Shown one piece after another: positions 24,324 through 32,876 of a DNA stretch of 64,000 bases. The stretch is from Qipengyuania pacifica. Lineage in GTDB: Bacteria > Pseudomonadota > Alphaproteobacteria > Sphingomonadales > Sphingomonadaceae. Each line of letters starts with the position of its first letter. Position 1 is the first letter of the stretch. The notes under the pieces are model-generated. The model made no database searches. It was not told the origin of the DNA and was given only the letters and a program-made list of their open reading frames with translations. The stretch covers positions 62,001-126,000 of the forward strand of contig NZ_JAHWXO010000007.1 of NCBI RefSeq assembly GCF_019857205.1. Direction: 5' to 3'. Made by a program: the position numbers and the translations under genes.

Positions 24324-25153
24324 GCGAGAACGCTCCCCCACCCCCCCGCATATTGTCCATAGCCGGCTCGGACAGCTCCGGCGGCGCCGGCATTCAGGCA
24401 GACATCAAGACGATCACGATGCTGGGCGGTTATGCCATGACGGCCATTACCGCCGTAACGGCGCAAAACACCTGCGGTGTCATCGGCGTGGAAGCGCTGT
24501 CGCCCCAGTTTGTTCTCGATCAGGTCGAAAGCTGCCTGTCCGACATCGGTGCGGATGCAATCAAGATCGGTATGCTTGGTTCGCCCGAGACAGCAACCTT
24601 GCTTGCTGAGCGGCTCGATACCTTTGCAGGACCTATCGTGTTCGATCCGGTCATGGTGGCTACCAGCGGGTCGATTCTGGCCGATGAAGACACCATCGCC
24701 AGCTTCGCGGCACTGATGGACATCGCCACTGTCGTCACCCCCAACCTGCCCGAACTGGGCGTGTTGGCCGGGCGGGAAGCGATCGCCGATGACGAGGTGT
24801 TCGATGCGGCAGCAGCGCTCGCCAGCCGCTTCGGGGTTCAAGTGCTGGCGAAGGGCGGCCATGCGGGCGACGAAACGCAGGTCTTCGACCGGATCGTGTC
24901 GCCCACCGGCAAGTTAGCCAGCTTCGCCCATGCACGGATCCAGACGCGGCATACGCATGGGACGGGGTGTACGCTGTCTTCGGCGCTGGCGACCATGCTT
25001 GGATATCGCCAGCCCCTGGTCAACGCTGTGCGCATTGCGCGTGCCTTCACCTATGCCGCGATAGAGAATGCGCCCGGCTTCGGAGAGGGATCGGGCCCGA
25101 TGGGACATCAGGCGGTCCGCAAGTTGGAACCGCCCGAAGAAATCCCTCGCTAG
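24320..25153 (+). CDS. thiD: Hydroxymethylpyrimidine/phosphomethylpyrimidine kinase
   Basis: 277 residues. The ribokinase-type fold shows ILSIAGSDSSGGAGIQADIKT at the N-terminus (substrate site), AITAVTAQNT, a DPVMVATSG block at about 115, and the anion hole GTGCTLSSALATML with catalytic residues near 215-225. It phosphorylates HMP and HMP-P for thiamine synthesis in the cytoplasm. It starts inside the DUF1272 stop. The 3' end overlaps the convergent LOG gene by 4 bases. No other thiamine gene is nearby and no TPP riboswitch was seen. Confidence 0.95.
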   Translation: MSENAPPPPRILSIAGSDSSGGAGIQADIKTITMLGGYAMTAITAVTAQNTCGVIGVEALSPQFVLDQVESCLSDIGADAIKIGMLGSPETATLLAERLDTFAGPIVFDPVMVATSGSILADEDTIASFAALMDIATVVTPNLPELGVLAGREAIADDEVFDAAAALASRFGVQVLAKGGHAGDETQVFDRIVSPTGKLASFAHARIQTRHTHGTGCTLSSALATMLGYRQPLVNAVRIARAFTYAAIENAPGFGEGSGPMGHQAVRKLEPPEEIPR

Positions 25154-26025
25154 AGTTCGTAGAAGGCGCTGATGTGATCCCAGGCTTCCTGGGCATCTTC
25201 GCACCAGCGGAACAGATCGAGATCCTTCCTGGATATCGTTCCTTCGTCGGCCAGCGCCTCGAAATCGATGACTCGCGTCCAGAAATCCTTGCCGAACAGG
25301 AGGATCGGCATCGGCTTCATCTTGCCGGTCTGGATAAGCGTGAGAAGTTCGAAAAATTCATCGAACGTGCCGAAGCCGCCCGGGAAGACCGCAACCGCCT
25401 TGGCGCGCAGGAGGAAATGCATCTTGCGCAGCGCAAAGTAGTGGAAGTTCAGCGATAGATACGGCGTCACATACTGGTTCGGCGCCTGTTCGTGCGGCAG
25501 GATGATGTTGAGCCCGACGCTTTCGGCACCCGCATCGCTGGCGCCCTTGTTGGCCGCTTCCATGATCGAAGGACCGCCGCCAGAGCACACCACGAACTGG
25601 CGCTTCCCATTTTCGATGATCGAACGTTCGGAAGCGATCCGCGCCAGCTTGTACGCTTCGGTGTAATATTTGCTTTTCTTGACGAGGTTTTCGACGACCC
25701 GCCGTTCGTCTTCGGGCAGATCCTTGGCCCCTTCGAGCGCCGCTTCGCAGGCATCTTCGGGAGGAATGCGCGCGCTGCCGTACATCACCAGCGTGGAGCC
25801 CACGCCCGCTTCGTCGAGCAGCATTTCCGGCTTCAGCAGTTCGAGCTGGAACCGCACCGGGCGCAATTCATCGCGCAGGAGAAAGTCCGTATCCTGAAAT
25901 GCCAGTTTATAGGCAGGATGGGCCGTCTGCGGCGTTTGCAGCTGCGTTTTTTCGAATTCGGCTTCTTTGTCGGCCGGATAGAACTTGCGATCAGACAGAT
26001 CGCGTTCGCTTTTCTTGTCGGTCAT
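25150..26025 (-). CDS. LOG family (TIGR00730) nucleotide phosphoribohydrolase-like protein
   Basis: 291 residues from ATG 26025; an upstream in-frame ATG at 26061 adds 12 unlike residues. The Rossmann fold of the LOG family has VMYGSARIPPED, VVCSGGGPSIMEAANKGA and the signature PGGFGTFDEFFELLTLIQTG, where the PGGxGTxxE motif holds the catalytic residues. Members cleave nucleoside monophosphates, such as AMP or cytokinin nucleotides, and were once annotated lysine decarboxylases. An N-terminal extension of about 70 residues is longer than the small LOG enzymes. The physiological substrate is unknown. It is followed upstream by tRNA-Trp on the same strand. Confidence 0.88.
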   Translation of the reverse strand: MTDKKSERDLSDRKFYPADKEAEFEKTQLQTPQTAHPAYKLAFQDTDFLLRDELRPVRFQLELLKPEMLLDEAGVGSTLVMYGSARIPPEDACEAALEGAKDLPEDERRVVENLVKKSKYYTEAYKLARIASERSIIENGKRQFVVCSGGGPSIMEAANKGASDAGAESVGLNIILPHEQAPNQYVTPYLSLNFHYFALRKMHFLLRAKAVAVFPGGFGTFDEFFELLTLIQTGKMKPMPILLFGKDFWTRVIDFEALADEGTISRKDLDLFRWCEDAQEAWDHISAFYEL

Positions 26026-26080
26026 GGGCAGCGCGATAGGGCGCAGGCAAGCCGCGCACAAGCGCTGAAGGACAAGGAAA

Positions 26081-26156
26081 TGGCAGGGGTGACAGGATTC
26101 GAACCCGTGGCCCTCGGTTTTGGAGACCGATGCTCTACCAGCTGAGCTACACCCCT
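26081..26156 (-). tRNA. tRNA-Trp (CCA anticodon)
   Basis: The minus strand folds into a cloverleaf: acceptor AGGGGTG pairs with CACCCCT, D-arm with GGTAGAGC, anticodon loop CTCCAAA between TCGGT and ACCGA (anticodon CCA), T-arm with GTTCGAATC. The 3' CCA is encoded at 26083-26081. The discriminator base is G, as expected for tryptophan. Confidence 0.97.
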
Positions 26157-26241
26157 GCAGGAAGGGCGCGCATTAGTATGGCCGCCGACACTTGGCAAGG
26201 CGCATATCGCTTGTTGAGATGAAGTGCTATTATTCCAGCCT

Positions 26242-26925
26242 ATGCATGCTCCCGTTTCGCCCCCAATTCCGATCGAACTTCTGCTCCGCGCCTATCGTGG
26301 CGGCGTTTTCCCCATGGCCGACCACCGCAGCGATCCCGAAGTCTACTGGGTGGAGCCACGCGAGCGAGCGATCATTCCGCTCGACGGGTTTCGTCTTTCG
26401 AAAAGCCTGAAGAAAGTGCTGCGGCAAGATCGTTTTCACGTCACTTGCGACTCCCGTTTCGCCGATGTCATTGCCGAATGCGCCGCCCCGCGCGAGGAAC
26501 ATGCCGAAAGCTGGATCAGCCACAGGATCGAGGCGAGCTACCGCGCGCTGCATGCGGCCGGACACGCCCATTCCATTGAATGCTGGCAGAACGGCGAGCT
26601 TGTCGGCGGGCTATACGGCGTCAGCTTCGAGCGGGTATTTTGCGGTGAAAGCATGTTCAGCCGCACCACCGATGCCAGCAAAGTCGCGCTGGCATGGCTT
26701 GTCGCGGCGATGCGTCAGGCAGGTTTTGCCCTGCTCGACTGCCAGTTCATGACTGATCATCTGGCCACCATGGGGGCCGTCGCCGTACCGCAATCGCGGT
26801 ATATGGACATGCTGATCGCCGCAGACGGCTATCCCGCAGCGTCGCTACCCGACGCCGTCGCGCGATTCGCAGCCTCTTCTTCGCCCGGGAAATCCATCGC
26901 ACAGTCCTTGACCCAGACATCGTAG
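26242..26925 (+). CDS. aat: Leucyl/phenylalanyl-tRNA-protein transferase
   Basis: 227 residues from ATG 26242 (an ATG at 26224 adds six). Blocks of the Aat family are AYRGGVFPMAD at the N-terminus, YWVEPRERAIIPL, ESWISHRIEASYRALHAAGHAHSIE, GLYGVSFERVFCGESMFS, and a LLDCQFMTDHLATMGA segment. It adds Leu or Phe to N-terminal Arg or Lys of proteins, marking them for ClpAP. The 3' end overlaps the convergent DUF2155 gene by about 97 bases, and aat, DUF2155 and NDUFA12 stay together in many alphaproteobacteria. Confidence 0.95.
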   Translation: MHAPVSPPIPIELLLRAYRGGVFPMADHRSDPEVYWVEPRERAIIPLDGFRLSKSLKKVLRQDRFHVTCDSRFADVIAECAAPREEHAESWISHRIEASYRALHAAGHAHSIECWQNGELVGGLYGVSFERVFCGESMFSRTTDASKVALAWLVAAMRQAGFALLDCQFMTDHLATMGAVAVPQSRYMDMLIAADGYPAASLPDAVARFAASSSPGKSIAQSLTQTS

Positions 26926-27362
26926 ATCGGGTGTTCCACGACATTCAGGCTGGGCGAATTCTTGAACAGCCAGCCCGAAAAGACTTTCGCGAACTGGTCT
27001 TCGGTGCCGCGTTGCCGGACGAGCAGCTGCACGAATGCGCCCGTTTCCTTCGGCATTTCCCAGGGAGCCGTGCGCTCGCACGCCTGAAGGCGGACTATGA
27101 CGTCGCCGATACGCTGTTCTTCGCCGGGACGCATTTCGAGATCCTGGCTGACATTGTTGCGTTTGTTGAGGAGGCCGAGCGTCGCGACCCGTTCCGCCAT
27201 GGGTGTGCCGATATTCGCTTCGTCGGCAGGCTGCACAGGCGTTTCCGCCTGCTGCACGCTTTCCGGGATCGTAGTCCGGATGGCATCTTCGGGTTCGGCA
27301 GTTTCCTGCCCGCAGGCCGCAACAGCCGCCGTCGCAGCGACAAGGGCGAATGCCCTGCGCAT
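26829..27362 (-). CDS. DUF2155 lipoprotein-like protein
   Basis: 177 residues from ATG 27362 (MRRAFALVAATAAVAACGQE): a lipoprotein signal with the Cys at residue 17. After a short acidic linker the DUF2155 domain follows (about 70-160): RLQACERTAPWEMP, FVQLLVRQ, VFSGWLFKNSPSLNVVEHP and YDVWVKDC. The C-terminal tail is acidic. The family is periplasmic in alphaproteobacteria and often sits by the complex I NDUFA12 homologue, as here (2 bases apart). Molecular function is not established. Its 3' end overlaps aat. Confidence 0.88.
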   Translation of the reverse strand: MRRAFALVAATAAVAACGQETAEPEDAIRTTIPESVQQAETPVQPADEANIGTPMAERVATLGLLNKRNNVSQDLEMRPGEEQRIGDVIVRLQACERTAPWEMPKETGAFVQLLVRQRGTEDQFAKVFSGWLFKNSPSLNVVEHPIYDVWVKDCAMDFPGEEEAANRATASGSDAAG

Positions 27363-27364
27363 GG

Positions 27365-27763
27365 TCACGCCTCTGGCGACCAGGCTTCGTAGTCGCCTGT
27401 AGCCTTGGCCCGCTTGCCACCCATTTCGAGCGCACCGGCAGGGCGGTAGGCGCCTACCGTGCCAGTGGCATTCGGAGTATAATCGGCTTCCCAGATACGA
27501 GCAGGCGGAAGATTGCTTTCCGGTATGTCGTCGAACGCCCCATGGAGCCAGCCGTGCCATTCACTCGGAACGCGGCTTGCGTCATTGGTGCCTTCGTAAA
27601 TGACCCAGCGACGTTCCCGGCCGTCACCGGTCTTCTTCTTCGAACGATAATAGCGGTTGCCCTGCACATCTGTGCCGACATGCTCCCCATTGCGTGAGGA
27701 CCACAGGAGAGTGCCGATCGTGGCGCCGTCCCACCAGGTGAAAATCTTGCCGAGGAAGTTCAT
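27365..27763 (-). CDS. NDUFA12-type accessory subunit of NADH:ubiquinone oxidoreductase
   Basis: 132 residues from ATG 27763. The NDUFA12/B17.2 marks are the N-terminal FTWWDGATIGTLLW, GNRYYRSKK, RRWVIYEGTNDASRVP and SEWHGWLHG. In mitochondria and alphaproteobacteria this is a supernumerary complex I subunit on the peripheral arm. The gene is separated from DUF2155 by 2 bases and probably cotranscribed. Main nuo genes are elsewhere. Confidence 0.93.
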   Translation of the reverse strand: MNFLGKIFTWWDGATIGTLLWSSRNGEHVGTDVQGNRYYRSKKKTGDGRERRWVIYEGTNDASRVPSEWHGWLHGAFDDIPESNLPPARIWEADYTPNATGTVGAYRPAGALEMGGKRAKATGDYEAWSPEA

Positions 27764-27811
27764 GGTCGCGCGGTTAGCGGATTCGCACGCGGTGGCCAAG
27801 CCATTCGATGA

Positions 27812-28345
27812 TCACCATTCCACCAAATCGCCCGGCTCTATGCCAAGTTCCTGTGCCCGGCCGCCGCGCAATTCGAGCACACCGAGCACCGGACCGACGG
27901 AATAGACCGATTCGAGCGAATAAGGCTCTGCCATCGCGGCGATGTTGGAAATCCGCCGATCCGGGCCGATAAAGATGATGTCGAGCGGCAGCGGCGTGTT
28001 CTTCATCCAGAAGCTCTGCGCCGTCACCCCACCATAGGGGAAGATCATGCCTTCGAAATCACCGAGTTCGGTGCGAAACATCAGTCCCCGCGCCTGAGAT
28101 TCGGGCGTATCGGCGACTTCGACCTTGAAGCCGATTCGTTCGTCCCCACTCGTCACGGTCAGCGGCACCACCCGCAAACCGGATATCGGATGATTGCCAG
28201 CCGCCGCGGTGCCAGCGGCAGCCGGCCCCTTGTCCGCCGACGCTTCGGCCTGGGTCTGGGGCGAGCAGGCGGCCAGCGCCGCCAGCATGGCGAGAGCGCA
28301 GCCCGATCCCCTCAGCCGAGTTCGTCCGAAGCTTCCGTGACCCAT
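27812..28345 (-). CDS. DUF192 domain lipoprotein
   Basis: 177 residues from ATG 28345. A basic N-terminus RTRLRGSGCALAMLAALAAC gives a lipoprotein signal with acylation at the Cys near 27. A low-complexity Ala-rich linker is followed by a DUF192 domain (about 70-175) with VEVADTPESQARGLMFR, GMIFPYG, SFWMKNTPLPLDIIFIG and VLELRGGRAQELGI. The domain is widespread and of unknown role. The start lies within recX, overlapping by 34 bases. Confidence 0.85.
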   Translation of the reverse strand: MGHGSFGRTRLRGSGCALAMLAALAACSPQTQAEASADKGPAAAGTAAAGNHPISGLRVVPLTVTSGDERIGFKVEVADTPESQARGLMFRTELGDFEGMIFPYGGVTAQSFWMKNTPLPLDIIFIGPDRRISNIAAMAEPYSLESVYSVGPVLGVLELRGGRAQELGIEPGDLVEW

Positions 28346-28896
28346 TCTTCCAGTTCCTCGACCGTGGACGCTTCTATGACGCGCCGTGCCATGTCGAAAT
28401 CATGGCCCGCCCTGACCACTGCGGCAAGCTGCTTTTCACGAAGCTTGCGGGCGTCTTCGGCGCTCGCTTCGCCCAGTCGCCCGAACGGCCCGAACCGGCG
28501 TTTGCGGGCGAGAACCACAACCGCCTGTCGCATGTGGGCTTCGTCCGGTTGCAGGACTTCGCGAAGATCCTCCGCGATGCCGGCGGACCGCAAGGTCTGT
28601 TCGACACGCCGCCCGCCATAGCCGCGGGCGACCAGATCGTTGGCCTTGGCGCGGCCATAGGCTTCGTCGTCGACATAGCCCTTGTCCACGAAGCTGGAGA
28701 TCAGCGTTTCGATGTCGGGTTCTTCGCCATCGACAAATCCGCGCTCGTGCAATTTACGCCTGAGGTAGGTCCGCAGCTTGCCCGCGCTCGTCGCAAATCG
28801 CGCCACATAGGCGAGCGCCAATTCTTCCAGTCGATTGCGATCAAGCGGTTTTGCGCGGCGGCGAGTGTGACCAGATGTTGCGCGTTCATCATTCAT
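28312..28896 (-). CDS. recX: RecX family regulatory protein
   Basis: 194 residues from ATG 28896. Three-helix RecX repeats are seen: LRTYLRRKLHERG (about 50), ISSFVDKGYVDDEAYGRAKANDL (about 80) and GGRRVEQTLRSAGI with a later VVVLARKRRFGPFG. RecX restrains RecA filament growth. No recA lies in the window, so it is separated from the usual partner. The end is coupled with the DUF192 gene. The first 20 residues (ATSGHTRRRAKPL) are basic and unconserved. Confidence 0.8.
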   Translation of the reverse strand: MNDERATSGHTRRRAKPLDRNRLEELALAYVARFATSAGKLRTYLRRKLHERGFVDGEEPDIETLISSFVDKGYVDDEAYGRAKANDLVARGYGGRRVEQTLRSAGIAEDLREVLQPDEAHMRQAVVVLARKRRFGPFGRLGEASAEDARKLREKQLAAVVRAGHDFDMARRVIEASTVEELEEWVTEASDELG

Positions 28897-29026
28897 CGGC
28901 CATATTCCTGCCACAGTCCTTTAAGAATGGGAAACGTGGGAGAGTGCGCAGCCGCCGGTTTGCGCATTAACAGCGCAATGAGGTAAGCCGTAAGGCACCA
29001 GCTATTCACGGGTATCGCCGAAAATT

Positions 29027-30760
29027 ATGACCGACGCCGAAATTTCGCCGACGCCGAACGATTGCGACCTGCCGCGTCGCCGTTCGGATTTCGCGACCTT
29101 CAACGAAGCCATCGACTACGCTGCGCGGAGTGCGAAGGGTCTCAACTTCCATGACATGCGTGGCACGCTGGAATGCAGTTACCCTTATGTGCAGATGCGC
29201 GAGGATGCGATCCAGGGTGCATACCGCCTGGTTGCGATGGGCATCGAAAAGGAAGACCGCGTTGCAATCGTCGCGGAAACAAGCCCGGAATTCGCGGCGC
29301 TTTTCTGTGCCTGTACCCTGATGGGGGCATGGCCGGTTCCGCTGCCGCTGCCGACCACCTTCGGCGGCAAGGAAAGCTATATCGACCAGCTTTCCGTTCA
29401 GTTGCAGAGTTCCGATCCCAAAATCCTGATCTATCCGGGCGAGATTGCGGACATGGCCAAGGCCGCGGCCGATCGCCAGGGCTGCGCGGGCGAAAGCTGG
29501 GAAGATTTCAACCAGCGCCCTGCGCCCCAGGCCGAGCTTCCCGAAGCGAAGCCGGAAGACATCTGCTATCTGCAATATTCGTCCGGATCGACCCGCTTTC
29601 CCACAGGCGTTGCGGTAACCCACGAAGCGCTGCTGCACAATCTGCGCGGCCATGCGGAATCGATGGAAATCGGCACGAACGACCGCGTGGTCAGCTGGTT
29701 GCCGTGGTATCACGACATGGGCCTGGTGGGCTGTTTCCTGTCGCTGATCGCCAACCAGGTTTCGGTCGATTATCTCAAGACCGAACATTTTGCGCGCCGC
29801 CCGCTTGCATGGCTCGATCTGATTAGCCGCAACAAGGGCACCACGCTGAGCTATTCGCCGACATTCGGTTACGACATCTGTGCACGCCGCATTTCGAGCC
29901 AGACGCATGTCGAGGATCGGTTCGACCTGTCGCGCTGGCGAGTTGCAGGCAACGGGGCCGACATGATCCGCCCCGACGTGATGCAGAACTTCGTCAACGC
30001 CTTTGCCGATGCAGGCTTTCAGGCGAGCAGTTTCAATCCCAGCTACGGCCTGGCCGAGGCGACGCTTGCCGTTACCGTCATGCCCCCGGGCGAAGGCATC
30101 CGGGTCGAACTGGTCGAGGAAGAGCGCCTGTCGGGGCGTCCGCGCGACCTGTCCAAGCCCGCACGGTATCGCGCCATCGTGAACTGCGGCAAGCCGATCC
30201 CGGGCATGGAAGTCGAAATCCGCGGGGAGAACGACCAGATCCGCGGCGATCACCAGATCGGCAAGGTCTGGTGCCGCGGCAAGAGCGTCATGCATTCCTA
30301 TTTCCGCAACGAGGAAGCCACCAACGACTGCCTGGTCGATGGCTGGCTGGACACGGGCGACATGGGATACATGGCCGACAATTACCTGTTCATCGTCGGC
30401 CGTGCGAAGGACATGATCATCATCAACGGCAAGAACCTGTGGCCGCAGGACATCGAATGGGCGGTCGAGCAATTGCCGGGCTTCAACCACGGCGACATCG
30501 CGGCCTTTTCCATCGATACCGAAGGCGGTGAAGAAGCGCCTGCCGTGCTGGTCCACTGCCGGGTGTCCGACCCCGAGGAACGGATCAAGCTGCGCGACCA
30601 GATCGCGGACAAGGTGCGCGGCGTGACCGGCATGAGCTGCGTCGTCGAACTGGTCCCCCCGCGCACCCTGCCCCGCACCAGTTCCGGCAAGCTGAGCCGG
30701 GCGAAAGCGAAGAAGCAGTACCTATCGGGAGAGATCACCCCGCTCGACCTGGCTGCCTGA
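29027..30760 (+). CDS. Fatty acyl-AMP ligase / acyl-CoA synthetase family enzyme
   Basis: 577 residues of the ANL superfamily. P-loop YLQYSSGSTRFPTGV (about 183-197), then VVSWLPWYHDMGLVG with catalytic-region HDMG, SPTFGYDICARR, YGLAEATLAVTV with adenine contacts, DTGDMGYMADNYLFIVGRAKD (ribose-binding Asp) and C-terminal LPRTSSGKLSRAKAK with the catalytic Lys. The QYSSGSTRxPxGV form and HDMGLVG segment are typical of fatty acyl-AMP ligases that feed acyl adenylates to carrier proteins. No acyl carrier protein or polyketide synthase is next to it. It could instead serve a lipid pathway. It stands alone, divergent from recX. Confidence 0.85.
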   Translation: MTDAEISPTPNDCDLPRRRSDFATFNEAIDYAARSAKGLNFHDMRGTLECSYPYVQMREDAIQGAYRLVAMGIEKEDRVAIVAETSPEFAALFCACTLMGAWPVPLPLPTTFGGKESYIDQLSVQLQSSDPKILIYPGEIADMAKAAADRQGCAGESWEDFNQRPAPQAELPEAKPEDICYLQYSSGSTRFPTGVAVTHEALLHNLRGHAESMEIGTNDRVVSWLPWYHDMGLVGCFLSLIANQVSVDYLKTEHFARRPLAWLDLISRNKGTTLSYSPTFGYDICARRISSQTHVEDRFDLSRWRVAGNGADMIRPDVMQNFVNAFADAGFQASSFNPSYGLAEATLAVTVMPPGEGIRVELVEEERLSGRPRDLSKPARYRAIVNCGKPIPGMEVEIRGENDQIRGDHQIGKVWCRGKSVMHSYFRNEEATNDCLVDGWLDTGDMGYMADNYLFIVGRAKDMIIINGKNLWPQDIEWAVEQLPGFNHGDIAAFSIDTEGGEEAPAVLVHCRVSDPEERIKLRDQIADKVRGVTGMSCVVELVPPRTLPRTSSGKLSRAKAKKQYLSGEITPLDLAA

Positions 30761-30837
30761 GGATTTTCCGGCAGCAGAATTGCCTTGCGCTTGCCCGCCA
30801 GGGCGCGGCACTATCGCCGCGCCGGGTGACAGTGCGC

Positions 30838-30866
30838 TTGAAGATCGTGTATTGCCACCCTAATAC
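30838..30866 (+). promoter_or_regulatory. Putative sigma-70 promoter of telA operon
   Basis: TTGAAG (30838-30843) and TAATAC (30861-30866) are separated by 17 bases, about 33 bases upstream of the telA ATG. A GC-rich hairpin with 8-bp arms (30802-30809 with 30816-30823) just upstream has no T run, so it is doubtful as a terminator of the acyl ligase gene. Confidence 0.5.
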
Positions 30867-30898
30867 AGGATCATAGCCGCTTGGAGAGACCTGCGCCC

Positions 30899-32107
30899 AT
30901 GAGCGATACGAAAACGCAGACTGCCACCGAAACCGCGTTCGACCTGACGCCCCCCGATCCGGTGCCCGAGGTCAAGCCGGAGAAGGCTGCCGGGCTGGTG
31001 CCGGTTTCGGACGAGGTGAAGAGCAAGCTGGAAACCAAGGTCGACGGGTTTGTCGAAGACCTGATTTCGCAGGATGCGAATTCGCCGGAGTTCGGCAAGA
31101 AGGTCGACCAGCTCACCAATATGGGCCGCAAGGAAATCATGGCCGCGGCCGGCATGTCCAACCGTTTCCTGGACCGCCCGGTGCGGGCCATGGACAAGGA
31201 CGAAGGCGTCGGCGCCAATCTGGCCGAATTGCGCCGGGTCGTCGAAGATCTCGATCCGGGCAAGCGCGGCAAGCTGGCGGGCCCGCGCAAGATCCTCGGC
31301 ATCATTCCGTTCGGCAACAAGCTGACCAATTATTTCCGCAGCTACCAGAGCGCGCAGACGCACATCCAGTCGATCCTCAACAACCTTGCCAGCGGCAAGG
31401 ACGAACTGATCATGGACAATGCCGCGATCGACGTGGAGCGGCAGAAGCTGTGGGAGGCGATGGGCAATCTGGAACAGATGATCCACATTTCCAACACGCT
31501 GGACCAGAAGCTGGAAGACAAGGCCGCCGAACTCGACGCGACCGATCCGGCCAAAGCCAAGGCGGTTCGCGAAACCGCGCTGTTCTATGTCCGCCAGCGT
31601 ACGCAGGACCTGCTCACGCAGATGGCGGTCAGCGTGCAGGGCTACCTCGCGCTCGACCTTGTGAAGAAGAACAATGTCGAGCTGGTCAAAGGGGTGGACC
31701 GTGCCAGCACCACGACCGTGGGTGCGCTGCGCACCGCGGTAACCGTGGCCGAAGCGATGACGAACCAGCGCCTTGTGCTGGGACAGATCACGGCCCTGAA
31801 CGAAACGACTGCGGGCATCATCGATTCCACCAGCACTCTGCTGCGCGACCAGACCGGCAAGATCCACGAACAGGCCGCCGCGAGCACGATCCCGCTCGAA
31901 ACGCTGCAGCGCGCGTTCCAGAACATCTACGACACGATGGACGAGGTCGACAGCTTCAAGCTGCGCGCGCTCGACAGCATGAAGCAGACGGTTACGCTGC
32001 TGACCGACGAGGTCGAGAAGTCCAAAGGTTATATCGCTCGCGCCGAAGGCCAGGCGCAGGCCCAGAAGCAGGTTGCCGAAAGCGGCCTGCTGAGCATCGA
32101 GGGCTGA
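30899..32107 (+). CDS. telA: Toxic anion resistance protein TelA family
   Basis: 402 residues from ATG 30899, preceded by GGAGAG; a TTG at 30881 is less likely. Low-complexity N-terminus (about 45 residues) leads to a long mostly helical TelA domain (PF05816) with segments RKILGIIPFGNKLTNYFRSY, SILNNLASGKDELIMDNAAI, and a DKLEDKAAELDATDPAKAKA-like stretch. Family members are linked to tellurite and other anion tolerance and to cell-envelope stress, mostly by genetics. It forms an operon with an XpaC-like gene 10 bases later and a PHA-system gene. No tellurite reductase or terZABCDEF genes are near. Confidence 0.9.
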   Translation: MSDTKTQTATETAFDLTPPDPVPEVKPEKAAGLVPVSDEVKSKLETKVDGFVEDLISQDANSPEFGKKVDQLTNMGRKEIMAAAGMSNRFLDRPVRAMDKDEGVGANLAELRRVVEDLDPGKRGKLAGPRKILGIIPFGNKLTNYFRSYQSAQTHIQSILNNLASGKDELIMDNAAIDVERQKLWEAMGNLEQMIHISNTLDQKLEDKAAELDATDPAKAKAVRETALFYVRQRTQDLLTQMAVSVQGYLALDLVKKNNVELVKGVDRASTTTVGALRTAVTVAEAMTNQRLVLGQITALNETTAGIIDSTSTLLRDQTGKIHEQAAASTIPLETLQRAFQNIYDTMDEVDSFKLRALDSMKQTVTLLTDEVEKSKGYIARAEGQAQAQKQVAESGLLSIEG

Positions 32108-32117
32108 GGGCGGCATC

Positions 32118-32876
32118 GTGAACGACCTCACCCGCGACAGCGACCGGATATTGTCCGAAAGCAAGGCGCTGGTGCGCGACAACCGCGAAGGCGGCCGCCA
32201 CCGGCGCGCGCCCTCGATCGGGCAGGGCTCGGCCAAGGCGAAGCGCGATCATCTGCTGAAGAAGGTCCGCAACGTCGTGATCGCGGTATTTGCGATCTGG
32301 CTGGCAAGCGGCGTCGCCGGGGCGATCTTCAGCGGCATCGGTTTCTGGGGCGTGATGGGTGTTCTGGTGGCCAGCATCATCGCGATTGCGGTGTTTTCCA
32401 GCTATCCGAAAATGGGCACGCCCAAGCGGGCGGACATCAACAAGGGCAACGTCCGGCAGATGGTCGGCCGCACCGAATTGTGGCTCGAAGCGCAGCGCCC
32501 CGCCCTCCCTGCGCCAGCCGCGCGGATAATCGACGACATGGGCGTGCAGCTCGATGCGCTGGGCCTGCAACTCGAAGGGCTCGACCAGAACCACCCCAAG
32601 GCGCGCGAAGTGCGCAGCCTGGTGGGCGAGCAGCTGCCCGAGATGATCGACAGCTATCGCCGCATCCCTGCCCATCTGCGCAAGGAACAGCGCGCCGGTT
32701 CTACGCCGGACGAGCAGTTGACCGACAGCCTCGGCAAGATCAGCGGCGAAATCGATTCCATCACCCGGCAGCTTGCGGAAGGCTCGCTCGACGATCTCGC
32801 GATCAAGCACCGCTATCTGGATTACAAATTCGGCGAAGGGGCCCAGACGAGCCCGCAATTGGAGAACAAGAGCTGA
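32118..32876 (+). CDS. XpaC-like membrane protein (5-bromo-4-chloroindolyl phosphate hydrolysis family)
   Basis: 252 residues. Basic N-terminus (about 1-50), two adjacent hydrophobic helices (about 53-96: VVIAVFAIWLASGVAGAIF, GVMGVLVASIIAIAVFSSY) and a helical C-terminal domain (about 115-245) with LEGLDQNHPKAREVRSLVGE, MIDSYRRIPAHLR and ISGEIDSITRQLAEGSLDDL. XpaC proteins accompany TelA in many bacteria, which is the main support here. The biochemical role is unknown. It is 10 bases after telA and its stop overlaps the next start (TGATG). Confidence 0.7.
   Translation: MNDLTRDSDRILSESKALVRDNREGGRHRRAPSIGQGSAKAKRDHLLKKVRNVVIAVFAIWLASGVAGAIFSGIGFWGVMGVLVASIIAIAVFSSYPKMGTPKRADINKGNVRQMVGRTELWLEAQRPALPAPAARIIDDMGVQLDALGLQLEGLDQNHPKAREVRSLVGEQLPEMIDSYRRIPAHLRKEQRAGSTPDEQLTDSLGKISGEIDSITRQLAEGSLDDLAIKHRYLDYKFGEGAQTSPQLENKS

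Noticed and set aside
29006..30556. 516-residue minus-strand open frame
   Set aside because: It is antisense to the acyl-AMP ligase, which has all ANL motifs.
30860..32236. 458-residue minus-strand open frame
   Set aside because: Antisense to telA; low-complexity Arg/Leu-rich sequence with no start signal.
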